A stretch of DNA of 64,000 nt from Nematopogon swammerdamellus (lineage: Eukaryota > Arthropoda > Insecta > Lepidoptera > Adelidae): positions 5,829,142-5,893,141 of the forward strand of contig OX336351.1 in NCBI GenBank assembly GCA_946902875.1. The letters are read 5' to 3'. A model generated the notes under the pieces. It was not told the DNA's origin. It did no database searches and worked only from the letters and a program-made list of their open reading frames with translations. Positions 56,401-64,000 of the stretch are shown here, piece by piece. Both the position numbers and the translations under genes were made by a program. Within the stretch, counting starts at the first letter, position 1. Each line of letters opens with the position of its first letter.

Positions 56401-59400
56401 GTCGACCTCCGTTCGCACACCTGGGTGCGGTCAGAACATGGACGGGCGACCGTTCGACCGTTGGAGGCTGACCGCGGTTCGGATTCCATGTAAAACTGTA
56501 GGTCCCTTTTCTTCTTACCTTACTAGGTGGTAGGGTTTAATGCGCCCGCACTTACTGAAAGGTCGGCCGAAGTATAAATAGTTTGTGTCTTCCGTCCAGT
56601 TCAGTGTAGCCGGAACGAAAGGGAAGCACTGACATGGACCTGAGGGGCTGACATCACGGATGTTGTAGGTGATGTGACCAACCGTGCGAGTTTTCATAAA
56701 GAAATCTTTATTAGCTCTGACTATTGAGTTTTGTCTGTTTTACTAGAATTAAAATCAACAATCAGAAATTTTTCGACCACATGCCAAGTATTTTGGTTTT
56801 AAAGATGCAACCAAAACTCACATTTTGATTTACAGTCCCAAGACTTTGTGAACGCGGGACCGGATGACTTGGAACCTTACAAAGTGCTGGTGTACTGCTT
56901 AAGACTGTACCGGCCTTTCATCACCGTCGGACCATTGAAGGGTGTTAGTAAATATTTGCTTTTTAAATTAACTATGCCAGGTTTATTTTTCATGACTGGC
57001 ACAGCGTTTGCGTGTGATTTGGAACCTCAACTATACAAATTAACCCCTAACTTTACAACTGGCCTGCGTCGCACCGCGTCGTGTGCGGACTAAATTGACC
57101 ATAATCTTGTCGTTGATACACTGTTTTTACAGAATTGCTATTTTTGTAGAAGAACTGAACAATTTTAACGCGATGAGATAGATAGAAATCCTTTATTGCT
57201 CCAAAAAAAATTACAGTAACAAACGATAAGTAATTTACACGAGGGGCAAAGGCGGACTTATCCCTTACAGGGATTGCTTCCAGTCAACCTCTTGATGTTT
57301 GAGAGTCGAATGTTGTGAGATGTAAGTAGGTATTGTAGCAAAAGACTTGAGTGTGGGAATGTAAAGGTGCGTACAGACATCGCGAGGCATGCGGCGCGAA
57401 CGGTTCGTCACGCATGCTTCAACCTGAGGCATGCGCGCAACATTTATGCATAACTCCTGAACGGCATATGCTCAAGCTGAGCACGCAAACAACCACACAC
57501 GCATATATAACAGCCGTCAGCAGCAAGATAATAACATACCGCAGGACCACAACATCAAACTTAACAAGTACTGCAACTTAGTAGACCGGATTGTGAGAAA
57601 CGGATTCAAGACTGATCTCTTCGCTGTGGAAGTCGGAGCAAGAGGACTACCAGCGAAGTCGCTCTACAGTATCTTCAAGAATCTAGGGCTCCCAAGATCG
57701 ACGCTAAGCTCATATATGGAGAGAGCTTCGAAAACGTCACTGGAAGCATCCTACAGAATATGGATAGGTAGAGAGAGGGAGGTCGAGAGCGGGACTGGTG
57801 GTTTCCCTGCGTCCTAGTCAACGCAGACTAGCTGACGAGGGCTTGAAGCGAGCCAAAACGTGAAGCATGCGCGGGAAATTTAGAGTGGCCACTCGCTAGT
57901 CCCGACCTCGATTAATACCCTCCTCTACTGCCGATGGGCCCGGATATGTTCCGTGAAGCCATCGCAAGCTTAGATCCACACCTTCCTTCGTCCACACGGA
58001 ACGCACACCTCGCACTGAGGCAGCCACGCAACGAGCGTACGCGGCGAATGCTCACAGTGAGCACTCACATCCACACAGCCCGAGGCATGCGTGACGAACC
58101 ATTCGCGCCGCATGCCTCACGATGTCTGTACGCACCTTAAGATCTAATATAAAGAATATAACAATGTAAACTATAATATACTACATATAAGTATGCACTA
58201 GTTAATTAAAAGTATACATGAACGAGCGGTGGTTAAACGATTCATTTCGTAAATGTACATACATAAATACCACACACGCAGTATCCCGACAATCAGGGTA
58301 AGCAGAGTAATCGGTGTTGTGCTGCAAGAACTCTGGAAAATTGCAACAAAACATCGACCACCACGTTTAGCAAAGTATTCGGACAAGATAACTATCAAGC
58401 AGCAAGTATGGCACGAAGACCCACCTGCTGCACGACTCGGTGGTAGGACCGTGCCAAGGTGAGAGGTGGCAAGCCTGTGTCGCCCTTTAGCACGGCATCT
58501 CATCCTTATCCCTTAAGTTGCCTTTTATTACATGCACGGGGAGAGACGCAGTGGGGCTATTCTTTTTAAGTATTGGCCTCACACAGTACTTCGTAAATGT
58601 GTTGATTTAAATTAACATCTGACATTTCAAACACGCGCCATTCTTTATTGTGCGTTAAATTTGCAGGTTGTATACAAATATAAGACATGGAGGGGTCCAC
58701 GGTTCCAGCAGAACTTTTACTTCCTCGGCAGCCAAACCCTGGCCGACCTACGCGATGTTATCAAGTGCCCGAACGATTACGGGCCGTGCACTGATTGTAG
58801 CAACAGCCCAGACGAAGACTACATTGAAAATCTCAAGGTGAGCCTTTTGTTTCTCTATTACAACTACCGACCACCGTCGCAGGCTCTGGCATTAGCGTAA
58901 CCAGGCTAGTGATGTAACTTGAAAAAAAAAAAAAAATGTTTTTTTCACAATTTGAGAAAAAAACATGAAAAAAAAACTTGGCACCGTCTTTTTTTTTCAA
59001 AATCTGGTTTTTATTTTCAGAAAAAAGAAAATTCTATTAACTAAAATGAGATGAAACGCTAAATGTGATTGTTTTATTGTAATTCCAATAATTAAAAGTC
59101 AAATTTAGTTTAAATCAATAAAATTATACATACATCAGTAATTGTTGCTAATTTATTTTGAGCCGTTTTTGTACTACATATTTGACAACATCAATTTGTA
59201 GTTCCTTTAAACCAAAAACAATTATTATCAACTCGTATTTAACGGTAACCACCATATGATATTTTTATTTTCGTACTGTTGAAAAGAAACGTAGGTACTT
59301 AGGAAAAAAAAAAACTGTATTTTTTCTTGTTTTTTTTCCACTTTTTTTTTTCATGTCAGAAAAAAACGGTTTTTTTACAACTCTACACCAGGCGCACGCG

Positions 59401-62400
59401 CACTTTAGGTATGAAGCTAAAAGTACATCGGCAGGCCCGACTTGGCGGGCCAATTCAATGAAATGTGCCGCGTCAGAAGATATATGTAATTCGTAATTCG
59501 TTATGGGCGGCTGAGTCGGAGGGGCCAAAGCACATGCTCCGACCAGCCAATATCACCTCCGAGAAGGTAGGTGCCATACCGGAGACATCCTTGTATTGCT
59601 GGGTATACTGGACTAGAGGAGAACACAACCGAGGGCTTAAGCGGCCATCTTACATTCAGTACGATGGTGCCAACGCAGTCGGCTTTAATTTGAGCCTACC
59701 ACCTAGTAAGGGGCAAGGGAAGGGACCTACAGTTTTACACAGGTTCCGAACAGTGAAGTAGCAGGTGTAGGTATGCACGTAAATATTTTCATCAGAAAAA
59801 ACTCATTGGTACACGCCGACCGAATTCATACCTCGGACCTCTCACATGAGAAGCCAATATGTCCAAACCACTTGGGCACCCGCCGCTTAAATGTATAGTT
59901 ACGCGATAGAAAGAGAAGCATGTTGTAGGTGCATATAATTTTAGGCAAGCAGCATAACCAAAAAAATAACCATAAAAAAAATAACCAGGCTTAATATAAA
60001 GAAGAGCGACGCATCTTCTCTATTTAACCCTAACCTAATGTTGGGGCGGTGCATGTTGTTTTTTTTACGTTTCGTTTCGTACATGTGGGTGCGCGCGAAA
60101 ACAGCTGAACTTCCTATGTTCTTTCATGTGCCGCTTGCCTATAAAAAGAACCCAAACCTATTTTTTTAATATGCTAATAATACATAATAGATAATAAAAA
60201 ACTGGCCAACTGCGAGTCAAACTCGCGCACCGAGGGTTCCGTATCGCCATGTCACGGCTAGCGCCACTAGATGCATTTCATAACATGCCATCTGATGGCT
60301 TGTTATGAAATGCTTCATACTAGTTTAGTCACGATTAGAAAATGCTTCATAATCTATCAGTGTTATTATGTGGTTAGTCACTAAATGATTGTAAAAATGA
60401 CTATGGAAAAAAAGCCCTGCGAAGTTTCTTACCGGTTCTTCTTCGTGGGTGTAATCGAATCGGATAGAACAAATTGTAACAAATTCGAGTACAGTCACGC
60501 TGTCTAATGAATGCTTAATAAACAATATACAACAATATTTGGTAGATGGCGCCCGCGCATACACTTTTTGGTTCTTCTATGGGAACCCCCGTTATTTTTT
60601 TACTTTTTCTTATTTTTATTTATTATTTGTTGTTATATCGGCCATAATAACACATTTTCTGTGAACATTTCAACGGGCTACCAATTACGGTTCAAGAGAT
60701 ACAGGCCTCGGACAGACGGACGGACGGACAGACAAGCGGCGGGTGGCCGAGTGGTTTGGGCATCGGCTTCAAATGCGAGAGGTCCGAGGTTGGAATCCAG
60801 TCGGCGTGTACCAATGAGTTTTTTCTGACGAAAAAATTTACGTGCATACCTACACCTGCTGCTTCACCATTCGGAACCGGTGTAAAACTGTAGGTCCCTT
60901 CCCTTGCCCCTTACTAGGTGGTAGGCTCAAATTGTAGCCGACTGGGTTGTTTGTTACCACCGTACTGGATGTAAGATGGCCGCATGGCAGCCTCGGCTGT
61001 GTTCTCCTCTAGTCCAGTATAGCCAGCAATCCAGGGAAGTCTCCGGTATGGCACCTACCTTCTCGGAGGTGATATTGGCTGGTCGGAACATGCACTTTGG
61101 CCCCTCCGACTCAGCCACCCATACCGGATTACATAAAAAAGAAGGCAGACGGACGGACGGACGGACAGACAGACAGACAGACGGCGTAGGCTCAGTAATA
61201 GGGTCCCGTACCGGATACGGAACCCTAAAAACAAAAAAAAAAGAATTCGCAAAAGTGAGATTCCAACCCACGTCACTAGATTGAAAAACAAAGCATTATA
61301 CAATTGAGCTATAAAACTTACGTTAAGTAATGCGAATTTCGCCATCAGGTTAATCACGGAGGTAAAACAAGCCGACTTGGCAACATTAGAAAACGTGAAT
61401 CGCCTCATCTCGCTCTGCATTCTTTTGATTGGATATAGGTGTCTCGTTCGGCGGCATTTATAGCTCCTAGGCCTCAGTTGCTCCCTACATCCAAAGCCTT
61501 CAAGGTCAAACTGTTGTCTTTACGCTTGGTGAAGCGATATCAAAATAAGCAATTCAGCGCCGCACCGGAGGTTAGTCACCATATGCCATGCCGCACGTGA
61601 CACGTCACGTCTGTGTGCATGTGCGTGCTGTGTTGGTGATGTCGGCATTTGCGCCAACACACGCGCGTGGACAAGTCATGTATATTGTATGCACTAACAC
61701 ATCTTTAACGTATTTCGTCGCGCGCGTCGCACCAGCCGCCTCCGCTCCTCCGCGCCGCGCCGTGCCTCCGCCGCGTTTTTTTCTTTACCTTCAAGATAAT
61801 TAAGTGAGGCGGTGCTTCACTTGCTTTACCTGGGGAACCGCCACTGAGAGTGATCCTTCTCTACGTTAGTACTTTAATGTATTCTGTGGCGTGAGTCTAT
61901 CGCAGCAGTCGGATAAGATTGGTGGTAGGGAGGGGCGTGCACACGTCGTCGTCGCAGCCATTTTGTCAGCCTAAAATTAGCGATTGTAATACAAAAGGAT
62001 TGTAAATGATTTTTATTACATACACACTTTTTCTTCTATAAATAAACTAGCTTTTGCTCGCGGTTTCGCTTGCAGTAGACTCATTTTAATAGCAAATATG
62101 ATTTAAACGCAAATATGATCATAAACAATCGCTTCTTTTAGATTCTCTCTCTCTTTCTCTCTCCTCTCTCTCTCTCTCTCTCTCCCGCCCATACTATACT
62201 TTCTTTGATACTGATCAGCCCTAAGGCGTAATATTTAGCGTGATAGGTGTTTCGTTAGTCATGTCATTAACTTCGGGAGGGTTACATACACATTCAAATA
62301 AACACGTTACGCAAAAAAAATTATGTGTTTATAGTATATTACTTTTCGAGAAATTTAACAAAACATGTTTGCTACCTAAACATTAACCTGTGTGTAACAG

Positions 62401-63576
62401 TAGGTAACTTGCATTGTACGGGGTCAATGACCGTACTACAGATTCAAGACTGATCTCTTCGCTGTGGAAGTCGGAGCAAAAGGACGACGAGCGAATTCGT
62501 CCACAGTCTCTCCAAGAATCTAGGGCTGCCAAGATCGACGCTAAGCTCATACATGGAGAGAGCTTCGTAAACGTCACTGGAAGCATCCTACAGAATATGG
62601 ATAGGTAGAGAGAGGGAGGTCGAGAGCGGGACTGGTGTTTCCCCGCGTCCTAGTCAACGCAGACTAGCTGACGAGGGCTTGATGCGAGCCGAAACGTGAA
62701 GCATGCGCGGGAAATTTAGAGTGGCCACTCGCTAGTCCCGGCCTCGATTGATACCCTCCTTTACTGCCGATGGGCCCGGATATGTTCGGTGAAGCCATCG
62801 TAAGCTTAGATCCACACCTTCCTTCGATGTTAAAACCCAGAACAGCTGTTTGTTGTAAGTAAGTCACAAGGTCACTATGATTGGTTTTTACAGCTACTTA
62901 TTTGATTTTATTTTTTTGTTAGGAGAAAAAATGCTCCTATAAACATATGTTTTTTTCTTACGTAAAGTGTTTATTTGAGTGCGTATGTAACCCTACCGAA
63001 GTTAATGACATGACTAACGAAACACCTTATATAGGGAGCCTCAAGAACTAGTTCAGTTTCCACAAATAAAAAAAGAACAACACCGACCGGCGGCGCCACA
63101 TTGCGAAATGTGTCTTTTTTTAATGGAAACTGACACGGTTGGCTACATCACCTACAACATCCGTAATGTCAGCCCGTAACACCGCGTGAACTAGCTTGTG
63201 CCACGCCAGCGCTTCCCTTCGGTTGTGCCAGCTACACTGAACTGGACGGAAAACACAAACTATTTACATAGCCGTTTCGACTGACCTTTCATTCAGTGCG
63301 GTGGTATCAACCCGGACGGGTTAAACCCTACCACCTAGTAATATAAGGAAGGGAGTCATATCCCTTAGTCGCCTACTTGTGTTACAGGAGGTGTTTCCGT
63401 CAGCGTGCATGTTTATAAACAACATATTCTACAGTGACATGCGTCACCCCAAGGCCATCGATTACTCGGTGCCGATCCGGAACTGGGCCAGCAAGAAGGG
63501 TTATGACTTTGTCAAGAGCGAAAATATGGAAGACGTCACCTTCGATTCTCTAAAAATACGTTTGGGCCATCCTGAG
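50456..63576 (+). CDS. SNAPC3: SNAPC3 / SNAP50 (fly Pbp49), 5' and middle part of gene, runs off the window
   Basis: A subunit of the snRNA-activating protein complex, which binds the proximal sequence element of U-snRNA promoters and supports both RNA polymerase II and III transcription in the nucleus. Seven exons, join 50456-51181, 52267-52523, 53859-54144, 56000-56290, 56836-56943, 58667-58837 and 63388-63576, give 676 residues with consistent phases. The last two exons match SNAPC3 well: FLGSQTLADLRDVI, SNSPDED, then FPSACMFINNIFYSDMRHP and EDVTFDSLKIRLGHPE. The conserved Cys/His zinc-binding C-terminus should lie to the right of 64000. At 676 residues already, it is much longer than human SNAPC3 (about 411) because of a low-complexity N-terminus. 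A noncoding first exon must exist because an acceptor precedes the ATG. Confidence 0.85.
51258..51530 (-). pseudogene. LINE 3' end fragment
   Basis: The minus frame gives ARSGIRSYMERASQTALKKA and RALQESKIGQS. RSYMERAS resembles the end of the LINE fragments at 57590 and 62440. The tail TTTATTGCTCCAC resembles 57190. Confidence 0.6.
51531..52266. other. SNAPC3 intron 1, unassigned
   Basis: No gene; one short block (GGACTTATTCCTTGAAGAG) belongs to the LINE tail. Confidence 0.3.
52267..52523 (+). CDS. SNAPC3: SNAPC3 coding exon 2
   Basis: Acceptor ATACAG, donor GTAAGC. Reads VSTVIKELCVEMGRGKKCFY, NIPPDEKSVTKEF, CSFITDCPPLSRDSDER and LGEQEFSELVEYC, ending with two bases of a split Ser codon. 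It looks like a folded acidic segment, not low complexity. I cannot name a motif. It contributes the region before the conserved SNAP50 domain. Confidence 0.75.
52560..53420 (+). repeat. Tandem repeat of about 150 bp (three copies), split by a SINE
   Basis: Copies at 52600-52768, 53120-53248 and 53262-53412 share CAGTGTCAGAAGGAACTT, GTGACAGATTCCCC, ATCGCACATGGCATTATTCC and CACCTTACTTGGCTCACCGC. Confidence 0.8.
52771..53107 (+). mobile_element. Family C SINE, head truncated
   Basis: Starts TGCGGTTCGAATCCCGTCGG (B-box) and continues to a poly-A at 53092-53107. The A-box part is missing. Confidence 0.9.
53417..53858. other. SNAPC3 intron 2 remainder, (ATTT)n and poly(T)
   Basis: TTTA tetranucleotide at 53417-53451, T-run at about 53491-53514. 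The sequence to 53790 is unassigned. Confidence 0.45.
53859..54144 (+). CDS. SNAPC3: SNAPC3 coding exon 3 (acidic, paralogous to exon 4)
   Basis: Acceptor TTTCAG, donor GTAAGT. Completes Ser then LKSFKRPEVNIVTSNKPN, an acidic Asn/Glu/Ser-rich middle (NSESEIENDGDLENTEMNEQ), a basic KSKNIKKLKAISG, and ends RGENPSHHRL. The HRL-GTAAGT ending recurs at the end of exon 4, suggesting exon duplication. The acidic-basic alternation suggests a disordered linker. Confidence 0.75.
54327..54398 (-). tRNA. tRNA-like sequence, probably a SINE head or pseudogene
   Basis: The minus strand has GGTTCAAATCCTGGTCAGG (B-box and T-arm) and a CTCATAC anticodon-like loop, but the 5' end GACCCGG does not pair with TCAGGAC. 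So not a functional tRNA. Confidence 0.35.
54399..55014. other. SNAPC3 intron 3, unassigned, (ATTT)n at 54401-54430
   Basis: GC-rich part at 54790-54960 has no recognised match. Confidence 0.35.
55015..55200 (-). pseudogene. LINE 3' end fragment
   Basis: Poly(T), then AGCTCCGAGCCACCCAGAAG, ACGCCCATGGACAGTCGG and GCGGGGGTTGCGAATGCC. Confidence 0.65.
55347..55583 (-). pseudogene. LINE RNase H-region C-terminus fragment
   Basis: Seventy-eight codons on the minus strand: IGVTDSPLCRATLQVDETPT, HVLLECEEVADLRAKELGD and RLLEELGWLE. The SPLCRAC..DETP.H.L.EC pattern is typical of LINE (Jockey-like) C-terminal zinc-knuckle regions. Open throughout, but a fragment. Confidence 0.8.
55584..55999. other. 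Intron: (GTT)n, 21951-type repeat and family B head
   Basis: (GTT)n at 55663-55685; CCCAGCCAGCCTATGTCTTC repeat at 55765-55830; family B head on the minus strand at 55838-55908. Confidence 0.55.
56000..56290 (+). CDS. SNAPC3: SNAPC3 coding exon 4 (symmetrical 291-nt exon)
   Basis: Acceptor TTGCAG, donor GTAAGT, phase 0 at both ends (97 codons), so it could be skipped without a frameshift. Reads ANAEKGDVPASIPDSGKRRN, a Lys/Arg/Asn/Gln-rich stretch with SSKRNKKDNTKQQSNGN, an acidic NVNSENNEQEL, then TRAMRSNEDKTYHRL. The KR-rich part could act as a nuclear localisation signal. It shows no obvious TE-derived sequence. Confidence 0.75.
56378..56703 (+). mobile_element. Family A SINE, shortened
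   Basis: CCTCGACAGCTCAGTGG head, GTGCGGTCAGAACATGGACG, GGGCGACCGTTCGACCGTTG, shared body, end GTTGTAGGTGATGTGACCA. Confidence 0.85.
56836..56943 (+). CDS. SNAPC3: SNAPC3 coding exon 5 (start of conserved domain)
   Basis: Acceptor TTACAG. Reads SQDFVNAGPDDLEPYKVLVY and CLRLYRPFITVGPLKG, the strand-rich lead-in that precedes the LGSQTL motif in SNAPC3 proteins. I chose the GTTAGT donor after GGT because it gives phase 0, which matches the next exon; the alternative GTGTTA two bases earlier would be out of phase. Confidence 0.8.
57180..57310 (-). pseudogene. LINE 3' tail
   Basis: ATCCTTTATTGCTCC, AGGGGCAAAGGCGGACTTAT and CCCTTACAGGGATTGCTTCC. Very similar to 63880-63960. Confidence 0.65.
57364..58140. 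mobile_element. TIR element of about 777 bp holding a LINE fragment
   Basis: Left AAGGTGCGTACAGACATCGC and right CGATGTCTGTACGCACCTT complement each other over about 55 bp (GCATGCGGCGCGAA..GGTTCGTCACGCATGC). The interior 57590-57900 is LINE-like. Confidence 0.85.
57590..57950 (+). pseudogene. LINE C-terminal fragment (relative of 62440)
   Basis: Reads NGFKTDLFAVEVGARGLPAK, SLYSIFKNLGLPRSTLSSYM and ERASKTSLEASYRIW. The EVG(A/S)RG...S....L..LGL pattern is seen at the C-terminus of some LINE reverse transcriptases. Confidence 0.65.
58250..58595. repeat. Family H followed by family B head (minus)
   Basis: GGTGTTGTGCTGCAAGAACT, GACCCACCTGCTGCACGACT, then AGAGACGCAGTGGGGCTATT and GTATTGGCCTCACACAGTAC. 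Confidence 0.65.
58667..58837 (+). CDS. SNAPC3: SNAPC3 coding exon 6 (LGSQTL.DLRD motif)
   Basis: Acceptor TTGCAG, donor GTGAGC, 57 codons in phase 0. Contains VVYKYKTWRGPRFQQNFY, then FLGSQTLADLRDVIKCPND and CTDCSNSPDEDYIENLK. The LGSQTL.(D/E)LRD.I.C signature followed by a S(N)xPD segment is characteristic of SNAPC3. CPNDYGPCTDC adds cysteines that could be structural. Confidence 0.9.
58838..59494. other. SNAPC3 intron 6 start, A/T homopolymer-rich
   Basis: Many short A and T runs (58921-58990, 59303-59375). No gene. Confidence 0.35.
59495..59888 (-). mobile_element. Family C SINE, full length
   Basis: Reverse copy: GGCTGAGTCGGAGGGGCCAA at left, GGTAGGCTC complement in the middle, GTTTGGACATATTGGC..GCGGGTGCCCAAG head at right. 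Confidence 0.9.
59889..60195. other. Unassigned; remnant of the 39060 hairpin repeat
   Basis: CGACGCATCTTCT and TAACCCTAACC near 60005-60045 recall the inner hairpin at 39060. Confidence 0.35.
60196..61230 (+). repeat. Family F repeat, interrupted by a family C SINE
   Basis: 60196-60735 has GCCAACTGCGAGTCAAACTC, GGGCTACCAATTACGGTTCA and (GGAC)n. It continues at 61143 with GACGGACGGACGGACGG, then GGCGTAGGCTCAGTAATAGG and GGATACGGAACCCTAA. Confidence 0.8.
60736..61141 (+). mobile_element. Family C SINE, inserted into family F
   Basis: GCGGCGGGTGGCCGAGTGG head through ATACCGGATTACATAAAAAA. Nearly identical to the 35066 copy. Confidence 0.92.
61245..61330 (-). tRNA. tRNA-like sequence, probably pseudogene or SINE head
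   Basis: Minus strand: ATAGCTCAATTG (A-box-like) and GGGTTGGAATCTCAC (B-box-like) about 40 bp apart. Acceptor pairing is not seen. Confidence 0.35.
61331..62414. other. SNAPC3 intron 6, unassigned; (CT)n at 62143-62183
   Basis: GC-rich patch at 61570-61780. No gene recognised. Confidence 0.35.
62415..62835 (+). pseudogene. LINE C-terminal fragment, relative of 57590
   Basis: Nearly identical to 57595-57965 (TTCAAGACTGATCTCTTCGC; TAGAGAGAGGGAGGTCGAG) but with small indels that break the frame. Confidence 0.65.
62836..63112. other. Intron, unassigned
   Basis: ATTAACTTCGGGAGGGTTACAT at 62267 and ATGTAACCCTACCGAAGTTAAT near 62985 are inverted, with GTGTTTCGT..TGACATGACTAACG neighbours: probably the ends of a TIR element spanning about 62240-63035 that holds the LINE fragment. 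Confidence 0.5.
63113..63373 (-). mobile_element. Family B SINE, abutting SNAPC3 exon 7
   Basis: Reverse copy: TTTAATGGAAACTGACACGG, CCTACAACATCCG, CTACACTGAACTGGACGG, GGACGGGTTAAACCC and CATATCCCTTAGTCGCC. It ends about 15 bp from the exon 7 acceptor. Confidence 0.88.
63388..63576 (+). CDS. SNAPC3: SNAPC3 coding exon 7 (last one inside the window)
   Basis: Acceptor GTTACAG, donor GTGGGA, 63 codons in phase 0: EVFPSACMFINNIFYSDMRH, PKAIDYSVPIRNWASKKGYD and FVKSENMEDVTFDSLKIRLG. This aligns with the human SNAPC3 segment containing FFYFEGTFYNDKR and MEDFTFNDL.IKLG. A family B SINE fragment ends about 15 bp upstream of the acceptor, so most of the 3' splice-site region is SINE-flanked. The coding continues beyond 64000. 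Confidence 0.92.
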
Positions 63577-64000
63577 GTGGGAATCTTATTTAATTTTTTT
63601 TTTTATATAGACATAATTGGTAGACAATAATTTGTTAGAGATGTTCTAACTCAAAGTGGCTCGCCCCCTCCATAACGATTTGGCCTTAATAATGTTAGTG
63701 CAGTTGTGCAGTTACACAAATTAAACGGATACGGAAACCTAAAAAATCCATGTACAGACAAAACATTTCTATTGGGTGTGTGTACCGAAAAAAAACCTTA
63801 ATATTATATAATAGATGAGGTGGATGGGCGCGCCACTTTGAGTTAGAACATCTCTACTCCATGAAACATTTAATAGAAATAATCATGTCAGAACATTTAC
63901 ATGAGGTGCAAGGGCGGACTTATCCCTTACAGAGATTTCTGTCAACTTTTGGACGCTTGTGAGTCGATTAATATAGTGAAATGTAATAGCAATAGCAATA
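63577..64000. other. SNAPC3 intron after exon 7; TIR ends and LINE tail
   Basis: AGAGATGTTCTAACTCAAAG at 63637 and CTTTGAGTTAGAACATCTCT at 63836 bracket a 220-bp hairpin/MITE. A LINE 3' tail (minus) lies at 63870-64000 (GAGGTGCAAGGGCGGACTTA). Confidence 0.7.

Overview
This is an intron-rich, AT-rich insect nuclear window, most likely from a moth or butterfly. That placement rests on the dense short interspersed repeats, the CAT-repeat LINE tail, the many LINE 3' fragments and the insect-like protein matches. I cannot name the species. Only two conserved host genes are clear. Most of the remaining sequence is nested transposable elements.

Host gene 1 (minus strand, 43299 down to 13298) is IDH3A, the catalytic alpha subunit of mitochondrial NAD-dependent isocitrate dehydrogenase. 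It has six shared coding exons (43273-43299, 40988-41155, 37974-38152, 35498-35713, 33986-34121, 31770-31883) followed by a choice of two homologous terminal exons (25381-25605 or 13298-13525). Splice phases agree throughout, giving about 354 or 355 residues. A further in-phase exon after exon 1 (43024-43188) could instead give a 63-residue membrane-segment protein with the same N-terminus. Host gene 2 (plus strand, from 50456 past the right end) is SNAPC3/SNAP50 (fly Pbp49), a subunit of the snRNA-promoter-binding complex. Seven coding exons encode the first 676 residues. A very long repetitive, Glu/Pro/Lys-rich N-terminus precedes the conserved domain, whose zinc-binding end lies outside the window. 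The two genes are head to head with about 7.2 kb between start codons.

Repeats. Family A is a SINE with a tRNA-like A-box head joined to a 5S-rRNA-like segment. Family B has the same body with a different head. Family C is a SINE with a tRNA(Leu/Ser)-like head that shares a central module with A and B. Family D is a GC-rich repeat of about 300 bp. Family E is a Helitron-like repeat of about 230 bp. Family F carries GGAC/CAGA microsatellites. Family H contains a GTGTTGTGCTG hairpin. There are also many hairpin or terminal-inverted-repeat (TIR) elements, LINE 3' ends, and one LINE reverse-transcriptase insertion with a 39-bp target duplication (46261-47693).

Regional layout. 1-13 kb is repeat-filled sequence downstream of IDH3A. 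13-43 kb is IDH3A and its introns, including a 4.2-kb foldback transposon at 16171-20398 built around head-to-head arrays of a 100-bp repeat, and a 1.6-kb TIR-bounded insertion at about 25879-27466 with its own small two-exon reading frame. 43-50 kb is the intergenic region, with a foldback element, a G-rich tract just past the alternative exon, and the LINE. 50-64 kb is SNAPC3. I found no CRISPR array, rRNA gene, confident functional tRNA gene or prokaryotic feature. All calls are from reading the sequence; none has been checked by alignment software or transcript data.
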